From contig DAOUSV010000095.1 in the NCBI GenBank assembly GCA_030627065.1, positions 1 through 6,160 on the forward strand: 6,160 bases of DNA, written 5' to 3'. Shown here one piece after another: positions 1-5,758 of this stretch. Numbering within the stretch: position 1 is the stretch's first letter; the number at the start of each line of letters is the position of its first letter. Made by a program: the position numbers and the translations under genes. Under the pieces are notes generated by a model. The model saw nothing but the letters and a program-made list of their open reading frames with translations. It did not search any database and had not been told where the DNA came from. This stretch comes from Piscirickettsiaceae bacterium. GTDB lineage: Bacteria > Pseudomonadota > Gammaproteobacteria > Nitrosococcales > Methylophagaceae.

Positions 1-21
1 GATGCACAAGGAGCCGCATAA
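1..21 (+). CDS. petA: Probable 3' end of petA (Rieske iron-sulfur subunit), partial
   Basis: Only the last six codons and the stop lie in the window. Frame 1 reads Asp-Ala-Gln-Gly-Ala-Ala and then TAA at 19-21, whose last base is the first base of the petB start codon (TAATG overlap). In proteobacteria the gene directly before petB is normally petA, which encodes the Rieske 2Fe-2S subunit of the bc1 complex, and such tight junctions are usual in this operon. The identity rests on context alone because the iron-sulfur motifs lie outside the window. The petB ribosome binding site (AAGGAG, 8-13) lies within these codons. Confidence 0.5.
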   Translation, partial: DAQGAA

Positions 22-1238
22 TGCTTGCTAATTTAATGGGCTGGGTAGATGCTCGTTTCCCTGCCACCAAAATGTGGGAAGAACATCTTTCCAAATATTA
101 CGCACCAAAAAACTTTAACTTTTGGTATTTCTTTGGCTCTTTAGCCATGCTGATATTAGTTCTTCAAATTGTTACGGGCATATTCCTAACAATGAACTAC
201 AAACCAGATGCTGCACTTGCCTTTGCATCCGTTGAATACATTATGCGAGATGTAGAATGGGGCTGGCTCATTCGTTATTTACACTCTACAGGTGCTTCTG
301 CATTCTTTATTGTTGTTTATCTTCACATGTTCCGCGGCCTTATTTATGGCTCATACAAACAACCACGTGAATTAGTGTGGATATTCGGCATGTTCCTTTA
401 TATGACGCTAATGGCTGAAGCATTCCTTGGTTATTTATTACCTTGGGGTCAAATGTCATTCTGGGGCGCACAAGTTATCATCTCTTTATTTGGCGCATTA
501 CCAGTGATTGGTGCAGATTTGGCTTTATGGATCCGTGGCGATTTCGTTGTTGCAGATGCAACATTAAACCGCTTCTTTGCCTTCCATGTAATTGCCGTGC
601 CGCTTGTTCTTCTTGGCTTAGTTGTTGCCCACATCATTGCTTTGCATGAAGTTGGCTCAAACAACCCTGACGGCGTTGAAATCAAAGAAAGTAAGGATAA
701 AAATGGCATTCCTTTAGATGGAATTCCATTCCACCCTTACTACTCTGTTAAAGATATTGTTGGTGTGGTTGTGTTCCTATTTATCTTCTCTTTAATCTTG
801 TTTTATATGCCTGAAATGGATGGATGGTTCTTAGAAAAAGATAACTTTGTACCTGCAAACGCGTTCAAAACTCCGGAACATATTGTACCGTTATGGTATT
901 TCACACCGTTCTACGCAATTTTACGCGCCGTACCTGATAAATTAATGGGCGTTATGGCGATGGGTGGTGCTCAAGCAATCTTGTTCTTACTTCCATGGTT
1001 AGATCGCAGTCCTGTTAAGTCAATCCGCTACCGTGGGCCATACTTCCGTTGGGCACTAACTCTATTTATCATTAGCTTCCTCGCCTTAGGCTATTTAGGT
1101 ACACAACCTGCGACAACCTTATATACCAATTTGGCCCGTGTGTTTTCAGTGATTTATTTTGCATTCTTTATCCTAATGCCTTGGTATTCGAGTATTGATA
1201 AAGATAAGCCAGTGCCAAAAAGGGTGACAATGAAATGA
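21..1238 (+). CDS. petB: Cytochrome b subunit of the ubiquinol-cytochrome c reductase (bc1) complex
   Basis: This is the membrane core of respiratory complex III, which oxidises ubiquinol and carries two b haems. The 405-residue product has the full family length with about eight membrane helices (roughly residues 35-58, 85-105, 117-137, 187-208, 245-263, 310-328, 342-362, 370-390). Haem ligands are visible as His88/His102 in helix B and His189/His204 in helix D. PWGQMSFWGA (141-150) and SNNPDG (213-218) are classic cytochrome b signatures. The quinol-oxidation motif, PEWY in mitochondria, reads PLWY here (290-293). The helix D histidines are 15 residues apart, as in cytochrome b6, against 14 in mitochondrial cytochrome b; I believe this is common in beta/gammaproteobacteria. 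The start follows AAGGAG (8-13) by 7 nt. The gene overlaps the probable petA by 1 nt and petC by 4 nt, so translation is probably coupled. Confidence 0.98.
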   Translation: MLANLMGWVDARFPATKMWEEHLSKYYAPKNFNFWYFFGSLAMLILVLQIVTGIFLTMNYKPDAALAFASVEYIMRDVEWGWLIRYLHSTGASAFFIVVYLHMFRGLIYGSYKQPRELVWIFGMFLYMTLMAEAFLGYLLPWGQMSFWGAQVIISLFGALPVIGADLALWIRGDFVVADATLNRFFAFHVIAVPLVLLGLVVAHIIALHEVGSNNPDGVEIKESKDKNGIPLDGIPFHPYYSVKDIVGVVVFLFIFSLILFYMPEMDGWFLEKDNFVPANAFKTPEHIVPLWYFTPFYAILRAVPDKLMGVMAMGGAQAILFLLPWLDRSPVKSIRYRGPYFRWALTLFIISFLALGYLGTQPATTLYTNLARVFSVIYFAFFILMPWYSSIDKDKPVPKRVTMK

Positions 1239-1948
1239 GAACATTAATTTTTGCATTATTTATGGGGTTGCTCTCAATAAGTTCAACTCAAGTAATGGCC
1301 GCCGGTGGTGGAATTCATCTTGATCCTGTTGAAATTGACTTATCAGATAAAGCCTCACTACAACGTGGTGCTAAAACATTTGTTAACTATTGTTTAAGCT
1401 GTCACTCAGCCTCTTTTATGCGTTACAACCGCATGGCAAAAGATATTGGTTTGACAGAGCAGCAAGTAAAAGACAACCTGATGTTTGCTTCAGATAAATT
1501 CGGTGACACAATGACGATTGCCATGCGCAGTCAAGACGCTAAGAAATGGTTTGGCGTTGTGCCGCCCGATCTTTCTGTTATCTCTCGTGCCCGTGGCACA
1601 GCGTGGTTAAATACCTACCTTCGCTCATTTTACTTAGATGAAAGTAAACCAATGGGAACAAATAACACGGTATTTAAAGACGTGGGTATGCCGCATGTTT
1701 TATGGCAACAACAAGGTTATTTATCTCATGATGAAGAATCTGGGCATTTGGCTCATAACTCTGAAGGTGAGTTATCTAATTATGACTACAATACGATGGT
1801 CGCAGATTTAGTTAATTTCTTAGCTTATATCGGTGAACCGTCTAAAATTCAACGTTTAGCACTTGGAAAGTGGGTACTTCTTTACCTCTTCATCTTATTC
1901 CTTGTTGTCTACCCGATGAAAAAATCATTTTGGAAAGATATTCACTAA
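1235..1948 (+). CDS. petC: Cytochrome c1 subunit of the bc1 complex
   Basis: This membrane-anchored c-type cytochrome takes electrons from the Rieske protein and passes them to soluble cytochromes in the periplasm. The 237-residue product starts with a signal peptide (hydrophobic 3-17, likely cleavage near Ala22/Ala23). The single haem-binding site is CLSCH at residues 53-57, followed by SASFMRYNR, a c1 signature. GVVPPDLS (107-114) is also conserved, and Met152 in GMPHVLW is the probable sixth haem ligand. A C-terminal membrane anchor spans about 211-227 and ends in a short basic tail. The ATG overlaps the petB stop (ATGA), with AAGGGTG (1220-1226) upstream as ribosome binding site. It is the last gene of the pet operon, followed directly by a hairpin terminator. 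Nothing looks degraded or unusual. Confidence 0.98.
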   Translation: MRTLIFALFMGLLSISSTQVMAAGGGIHLDPVEIDLSDKASLQRGAKTFVNYCLSCHSASFMRYNRMAKDIGLTEQQVKDNLMFASDKFGDTMTIAMRSQDAKKWFGVVPPDLSVISRARGTAWLNTYLRSFYLDESKPMGTNNTVFKDVGMPHVLWQQQGYLSHDEESGHLAHNSEGELSNYDYNTMVADLVNFLAYIGEPSKIQRLALGKWVLLYLFILFLVVYPMKKSFWKDIH

Positions 1949-1951
1949 AAC

Positions 1952-1982
1952 AAAAAAGGGAGCATTATTGCTCCCTTTCCTT
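1952..1982 (+). terminator. Rho-independent terminator of the pet operon
   Basis: GGGAGC (1958-1963) and GCTCCC (1970-1975) form a six-pair stem around the loop ATTATT. Flanking AAA/TTT extends it to nine pairs (1955-1978). The T-tract is short and interrupted (TTTCCTT), so some read-through into sspA is possible. It begins only a few bases after the petC stop codon. Confidence 0.85.
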
Positions 1983-1983
1983 G

Positions 1984-1989
1984 TATAAA
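1984..1989 (+). promoter_or_regulatory. Candidate -10 element for sspA-sspB
   Basis: TATAAA lies 41 bp before the sspA start and is preceded directly by TTG, giving it some resemblance to an extended -10 element. No convincing -35 hexamer sits 16-18 bp upstream, because that stretch is occupied by the pet terminator. A promoter is expected in this 82-bp gap because sspAB lies behind a terminator, but the exact site is only a guess. Confidence 0.3.
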
Positions 1990-2030
1990 TACTCAGCCGA
2001 TCGTTGCTGACGTATTCCCAGGAGAAACAC

Positions 2031-2651
2031 ATGGTCAACAGTAATCGACGCGCAATGATGACGCTTTATTCGGATCCTTCGAGCCCAATCTGTCATCGTA
2101 CTCGTATTGTACTGCACGAAAAGAACATTACAGCTAATATTGAAGACGTTATTGACGGACAATGGCCTGAAGATGTGGCAGCAATGAATCCTTACGGTAC
2201 TAGTCCAACATTGATTGATCGTGACTTAGTACTCTACGATCCTGACATCATCATTAATTATTTTGAAGAGCGTTTTCTACAACCGACATTAATGCCGGTA
2301 GATCCTGCTTCACGGGCAAAAACTCGCCTAATGCTCCACCGAATTGATAAGGACTGGTATTCACTCTGGAATGCACTCTCCGGTGCAGAAAAAGGAAAGA
2401 TGGCCAAGGCTCGTAAAATAATTCAAGAAGATCTTACCGTCTTAGCGCCAATCTTTGAAGAAACTGCATTTTTCATGAGCAATGACTTCTCATTATTAGA
2501 CTGTAGTATCGCCCCACTATTATGGCGCTTACCAATGTTAAATATAAAACTGCCAGCCAAGGCTAAAGCGGTTGAAGAGTATGCTCAGCGTATTTTCGCT
2601 CGCGAAAGCTTCCAAGCTAGTCTAAGTGACATTGAACGTGAAATGCGTTAA
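2031..2651 (+). CDS. sspA: Stringent starvation protein A, RNA-polymerase-associated GST-fold regulator
   Basis: SspA binds RNA polymerase and in E. coli helps reprogramme transcription in stationary phase and acid stress; it has a glutathione S-transferase fold without transferase activity. The 206-residue product has the usual length. A thioredoxin-like N-terminal domain covers about 9-82 (MTLYSDPSSPICHRTRIVL, then NPYGTSPTLIDR), and an all-helical C-terminal domain covers about 90-203. Strong family matches are LMLHRIDKDWY (100-110), DFSLLDCSIAPLLWRLP (152-168) and the terminal IEREMR. The ATG at 2031 was chosen because AGGAG (2020-2024) lies 6 nt before it and the protein then aligns with known SspA starts; an in-frame ATG at 2004 lacks this. 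The E. coli surface triplet Pro-His-Pro after ERF is Leu-Gln-Pro here (83-85). sspB follows after 11 nt. Confidence 0.96.
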   Translation: MVNSNRRAMMTLYSDPSSPICHRTRIVLHEKNITANIEDVIDGQWPEDVAAMNPYGTSPTLIDRDLVLYDPDIIINYFEERFLQPTLMPVDPASRAKTRLMLHRIDKDWYSLWNALSGAEKGKMAKARKIIQEDLTVLAPIFEETAFFMSNDFSLLDCSIAPLLWRLPMLNIKLPAKAKAVEEYAQRIFARESFQASLSDIEREMR

Positions 2652-2662
2652 GCTGCGGCCCT

Positions 2663-3049
2663 ATGACATCACAAAAACCTTATCTAGTCCGTGCGATTTA
2701 TGAATGGTTGCTAGACAATCAATTTACGCCCTATTTATTAGTTAATACAACTATTGAAGGGGTTCAAGTCCCTCATGACTATATTAACGATGATAAGATC
2801 GTGCTTAATATTACACCAGGCGCTATTAGTAATTTCCATGCAGATAATGAATGGGTAAGCTTTTCCGCACGGTTCTCAGGCAAGCCTATGGAGCTCTTTG
2901 TTCCAATTTCAGCCATACTAGCAATATATAGTAAGGAAAATAACGAAGGAATGTTTTTTACTGATGAAGAGCCTTCAGAACTGCCACCGAAACCCAACAA
3001 ACCCTCTCCTATAAAAAGGTCTCAACCTTCCTTAAAAGTAGTGAAGTAA
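2663..3049 (+). CDS. sspB: Stringent starvation protein B, ClpXP protease specificity adaptor
   Basis: SspB binds ssrA-tagged peptides from stalled ribosomes and delivers them to the ClpXP protease. The 128-residue product starts with the family pattern KPYLVRAIYEWLLDNQFTPYL (about 5-25). It continues with GVQVP (33-37), IVLNITPGAISNF (46-58) and the ISAILAIYSKENNEGMFF region (82-99). A flexible Pro/Lys-rich linker (about 103-120) leads to the C-terminal tail PSLKVVK, which matches the ClpX-binding tail of E. coli SspB (LRVVK). The linker is much shorter than in E. coli (roughly 165 residues in total there). No Shine-Dalgarno sequence is visible in the 11-nt gap after sspA, so translation is probably coupled to sspA. 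The gene is closed by a strong terminator. Confidence 0.96.
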   Translation: MTSQKPYLVRAIYEWLLDNQFTPYLLVNTTIEGVQVPHDYINDDKIVLNITPGAISNFHADNEWVSFSARFSGKPMELFVPISAILAIYSKENNEGMFFTDEEPSELPPKPNKPSPIKRSQPSLKVVK

Positions 3050-3080
3050 GATAGCAACGAAGAGTTAGCTATAGTTAAAA

Positions 3081-3111
3081 CAAAAAAGCGGACATTACGT
3101 CCGCTTTTTTA
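3081..3111. terminator. Bidirectional Rho-independent terminator between sspB and the converging gene
   Basis: GCGGAC (3088-3093) pairs with GTCCGC (3099-3104) around the 5-nt loop ATTAC. The stem is flanked by six A on the left (3082-3087) and six T on the right (3105-3110), so a stem plus U-tract forms on both strands. On + it ends sspA-sspB. On - it lies 20 bp past the stop of the 229-residue gene, so one element can serve both converging units. Confidence 0.92.
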
Positions 3112-3129
3112 TGTGTGTTAATTATTCCG

Positions 3130-3819
3130 TTACTTTTCTTCAAATCCCGAGAAGGTAAGTACTTCTTCAGTTAAGAACTCATCACCTTCTTTCCATGTTT
3201 TACCATCTGGCACAATAGTACGCACTTGGTAAATTTCACCTGGAATATCTTCTGATAAAGTAAATATATAATACTTTCCTGCATATAAACTATAACGTGC
3301 ATTCTTAGGATCGTTAATATAAGGCTGAACCGTATATTGTATTCCTTTTATTTTTCCACCTTGATAATCAATCTCAACTTCTTGTGTATCAGCACCTTTC
3401 GCTAGTGCCCATCTTATTTTACGTTGAAAATAAGGCCAATCACCACCTGTAAGTCTTTCCATTTCGTGTATATCAAACTCTAGATATAAAACAAAAACAC
3501 CGTTTCCTTGTTGATTATCTCTATCCATATAAGGACGGTTATCATCACCCGTAAAAAATTTAAACTCAGTGTCTTTACGTCCAGTATTTCGTACATTGGT
3601 AACGATCACATCAATCGTATCTTCACGAGCACCATCAACAAAGCTTTCTTTCTTATATTTGTAGTGTAACGTTCCTGGTACCGTTATGTTTTTTAGATGT
3701 GCCTTATCAAATAATTGATTATTAACATCTGAGAAGCCAGATACAGCATAAACATGCGTAGTAAGCATCAGTAATACACATACCGAAGCCAATAAAGTTC
3801 CTATTTTTTGCACAAGCAT
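3130..3819 (-). CDS. Uncharacterised exported (periplasmic) protein near the xox genes
   Basis: I do not recognise this family with confidence. The 229-residue product has a clear Sec signal peptide (Lys5, hydrophobic 7-20, likely cleavage after VYA at residue 25). The mature part has no cysteine, no haem motif and no membrane segment, so a soluble periplasmic protein is expected. It looks rich in beta-strand, with a GTLHYKYKKES opening (49-59), an acidic stretch GDDNRPYMDRDNQQG (91-105), an aromatic helix-like part DWPYFQRKIRWAL (127-139), and YIFTLSEDIPGEIYQVRTIVP (184-204). It lies in the same orientation as xoxF and the XoxJ-XoxG gene but is separated from them by a + strand gene, so it needs its own promoter. 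GAGGG lies close (2 nt) before the ATG. A role in methanol oxidation is suggested only by position. Confidence 0.88.
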   Translation of the reverse strand: MLVQKIGTLLASVCVLLMLTTHVYAVSGFSDVNNQLFDKAHLKNITVPGTLHYKYKKESFVDGAREDTIDVIVTNVRNTGRKDTEFKFFTGDDNRPYMDRDNQQGNGVFVLYLEFDIHEMERLTGGDWPYFQRKIRWALAKGADTQEVEIDYQGGKIKGIQYTVQPYINDPKNARYSLYAGKYYIFTLSEDIPGEIYQVRTIVPDGKTWKEGDEFLTEEVLTFSGFEEK

Positions 3820-3875
3820 AACCCTCTTTAATATTTAATGTTATTCTTAAATTTTTACCTAAAAGAACTAATGAT
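3820..3875. promoter_or_regulatory. Divergent promoter region
   Basis: These 56 very AT-rich bases separate the starts of two divergent genes, so both promoters must lie here or reach into the opposite coding regions. AT-rich runs such as TTTAATATTTAAT could act as -10 elements, but no pair of hexamers stands out on either strand. The short distance makes shared control of the two genes plausible (inference). Confidence 0.4.
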
Positions 3876-4352
3876 ATGACCATCAAACAGCCACTAAAAG
3901 TTCCTGGTTTTGTATTCTTTCTTATTCTTATCTTGAGTATTTCTAGCTGCTCACAACAAGATGACTCTAATCCAAATAGATTATATCAGCAGTTGAGCAA
4001 CTATAACTTTGAAGATACCTTAATGAATCTTGATATCGCAATTTCAGAACATAATTATCGCATTATTCATCGAAGTAATATTGGTCAAGCTATTCGTGAT
4101 CGTGGCGAGAAAGATTACCCTCTCTCAACCGTTATTAGCTTCTGCAATATCACTTACGCCAAAGAAATGATGGAAATAAATTCAGATCTTATCAATGATA
4201 TGCCCTGCATCATCACTGTACGTGAAGATAAGCAGGGCGTCATCGTTGGTACTAGGTTGATGATTACTAATACATCAAACGCTGCTCAAAATAAGTTCGC
4301 ATCGCGTATTAATGTAAATCTATTGTCAATTGTTCAAGAAACAATTGAATAG
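3876..4352 (+). CDS. DUF302-like outer-membrane lipoprotein
   Basis: The 158-residue product starts with a lipoprotein signal: hydrophobic 12-22, then ISSC with the lipidated cysteine at residue 25. Ser at +2 and no Asp favours the outer membrane. The mature part resembles the DUF302 fold: YNFEDTLMNLDIAISEHNYRII (about 43-64), then TVISFCNITYAKEMMEINSDL (85-105) and MPCIITVREDKQGVIVGTRL (109-128). Two cysteines, Cys90 and Cys111, sit where I recall a DUF302 subgroup with FCN and PC motifs; they could pair or bind a ligand (inference). The molecular function of DUF302 is not established to my knowledge. The ATG at 3876 is the only workable start here, because the ATG at 3871 meets a stop after two codons; no strong ribosome binding site is visible. 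The gene is divergent from the 229-residue gene and convergent with the xoxJ-xoxG gene, leaving only 14 bp. Confidence 0.85.
   Translation: MTIKQPLKVPGFVFFLILILSISSCSQQDDSNPNRLYQQLSNYNFEDTLMNLDIAISEHNYRIIHRSNIGQAIRDRGEKDYPLSTVISFCNITYAKEMMEINSDLINDMPCIITVREDKQGVIVGTRLMITNTSNAAQNKFASRINVNLLSIVQETIE
4326..4348. repeat. Inverted repeat at the 3' end of the lipoprotein gene
   Basis: TCAATTGTT (4326-4334) and AACAATTGA (4340-4348) are perfect 9-bp inverted arms around a 5-nt loop, lying within the last codons of the lipoprotein gene. The arms are AT-rich and no T-tract follows on + (ATAGATTC), so this is at best a weak terminator or an mRNA-end hairpin for the convergent junction. Confidence 0.4.
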
Positions 4353-4366
4353 ATTCATTAGTCGCT

Positions 4367-5617
4367 TTATTTAGGTAAGCGCTTTGGTTGACCTTCCGCT
4401 AAAGCGCCATCTGACCTAGCTTTCAAATAAGAATATAAGTCTCCAATATGAGCACGAATATTAGGCTCGTCAGACCATGTTGGCATTTTAAATTTGACTG
4501 CATCTTTCTCTGCAATTTGAGCTAGAAATGCTGAACGACGCTCAGGATCATCTAGATTCACTTTAGCAAAGTAACGATATAGTACTTTCTTTCTAAATGC
4601 CCTAGAGCTCATACCTTCAAGGCGAGTTAATAAATTAGGCGCACGATCAGTGCCCATACCATCATCACCGTGACAGACAAAACATGTCGTATTGAATAAG
4701 TGCCAGCCAGTATAGGTACCATCATCTACTTTACCATTTTCAATGGTATATGCTGTTTTACGCTTCATCCTAGGGCTTTGTTTAACATTAGCCAATGAAG
4801 GGAAATTATACGTAGCAACAATTGCAGCAATATCATCTTTGCGCTTTTCTAGAATTTTATTGAGTAAGTCTTTCCATGATTTATCTTGATGTCTCACTCC
4901 CATACCAAAACTAAATATCAAGTCAGTGCCTAGCTCATTTAATGGTACAACTTTCATCGCAACACCAGAGTGATCAGCATAATATGAAGCGATCGGGCCC
5001 CATGCAAATGCAACATCAATTTGGCCTGATGCTAAGGCTTCTGAAATAATTCTGCCAGAATTAACACGAATATCTCCAGTCATCATTTGGAAGTATTCAA
5101 TCTGATCTTCTAATCCGAGAGTTAACAACTTTTCTGTTGCTGTTGCTCGATCAAACAAACCTATTTTCAGTTTTTTATTTTCTTTACTAACTTTTGCAAC
5201 ATCACTAATAGTCGTTAGCTCATAGCCTTCACCTGTACGATAAACCATAGCATCAATCGATTTAAAATAAGCAGTTGTTGGCGAATACATTCCTCGTTCC
5301 GCAGGAATGCTCATAGCTAAGTCACATAAGAACTTACCAGTGTCATTGTCTACTTTCTTTATTGTATTTCGACCGAAACCGATTCGCTGTGGAAACCAGT
5401 AATATTCGACTGGAAGACCCAACTCTTCACCAATAATTGCAGCGATCTTATTATCGAAGCCTTCTAGCTTATTATTTGAATAAGGTAGATTATATGCATC
5501 AGCACATACTCGAACAGCGGTTTGTCCACGTAGTGGTTGAAATTCACCTGCCGATACAAAACTAGTGCTTAATATAAGCCCTAGTGTGATTTTTGATAAT
5601 ACGCGCATTAATGTCAT
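4367..5617 (-). CDS. XoxJ-XoxG fusion: periplasmic binding domain joined to a c-type cytochrome, partner of XoxF
   Basis: The 416-residue exported protein probably takes electrons from the XoxF methanol dehydrogenase. Residues 1-23 form a signal peptide (cleavage after VSA). Residues 25-280 match MxaJ/XoxJ, the quinoprotein-dehydrogenase-associated solute-binding-like family: VRVCADAYNLPYSN (36-49), LEGFDNKIAAIIGEELGLPVEY (51-72), CDLAMSIPAERGMYSPTTAY (98-117), SGQIDVAFAWGP (197-208). Residues 281-300 are a linker. Residues 301-416 are a class I cytochrome c: haem site CFVCH (312-316), MGTDRAPNL (321-329), MSSRAFRKKVL (336-346), and Met378 in KFKMPTW as probable sixth ligand. J and G are usually separate genes, so this is a fusion; a cytochrome cGJ fusion is known from Methylacidiphilum. 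The reading frame is continuous across the junction. AAGGA lies about 8 nt before the chosen ATG; Met4 is a weaker alternative. It lies downstream of xoxF but behind its terminator. Confidence 0.93.
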   Translation of the reverse strand: MTLMRVLSKITLGLILSTSFVSAGEFQPLRGQTAVRVCADAYNLPYSNNKLEGFDNKIAAIIGEELGLPVEYYWFPQRIGFGRNTIKKVDNDTGKFLCDLAMSIPAERGMYSPTTAYFKSIDAMVYRTGEGYELTTISDVAKVSKENKKLKIGLFDRATATEKLLTLGLEDQIEYFQMMTGDIRVNSGRIISEALASGQIDVAFAWGPIASYYADHSGVAMKVVPLNELGTDLIFSFGMGVRHQDKSWKDLLNKILEKRKDDIAAIVATYNFPSLANVKQSPRMKRKTAYTIENGKVDDGTYTGWHLFNTTCFVCHGDDGMGTDRAPNLLTRLEGMSSRAFRKKVLYRYFAKVNLDDPERRSAFLAQIAEKDAVKFKMPTWSDEPNIRAHIGDLYSYLKARSDGALAEGQPKRLPK

Positions 5618-5678
5618 GCTTTATCCTTCTGTCCAGTTCATGAAATACAATCTATTTCGATAGCATGTAAATATAACC

Positions 5679-5709
5679 AAAAAAAAAGCCCGACACAAGT
5701 GCCGGGCTT
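5679..5709 (-). terminator. Rho-independent terminator after xoxF
   Basis: Read on -, GCCCGGCA and TGTCGGGC pair through eight positions around the tetraloop CTTG, including one G-U wobble, and are followed by nine T (complement of A at 5679-5687). On + the wobble position becomes an A-C mismatch, so the element is better suited to - transcription. It lies about 50 bp past the xoxF stop and 61 bp before the fusion gene, so it separates xoxF from its partner's gene. Confidence 0.9.
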
Positions 5710-5758
5710 CTTTATTTAGGTTTTTTATTTATTAAATAAATTTAATAAGTAAAAGGTC

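Noticed and set aside
443..709. Open frames on both strands inside petB
   Set aside because: They lie wholly within the well-supported cytochrome b gene, and their translations show no family features.
2004..2030. Upstream in-frame ATG as sspA start
   Set aside because: It adds nine residues not expected in SspA and lacks a ribosome binding site; the ATG at 2031 has AGGAG at a good distance.
1965..2162. Short - strand open frame over the sspA start
   Set aside because: It overlaps the pet terminator and the conserved N-terminus of sspA, with no supporting motif.
2779..3000. - strand open frame inside sspB
   Set aside because: It is a shadow of sspB, which has clear family motifs to its last residue.
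3517..3547. Possible EF-hand-like lanthanide or calcium loop in the 229-residue protein
   Set aside because: The Asp residues in GDDNRPYMDRDNQQG do not follow the spacing of an EF-hand loop: the central Gly and the position-12 acid are missing.
3130..3819. Identification as the SoxYZ-like carrier found near some quinoprotein dehydrogenases
   Set aside because: The mature protein has no cysteine and lacks the GGCGG-type C-terminus of SoxY.
5727..5741. AT-only palindrome ATTTATTAAATAAAT past xoxF
   Set aside because: Short A/T-only palindromes are expected by chance in such an AT-rich spacer, and it has no spacing to a promoter or terminator that gives it meaning.
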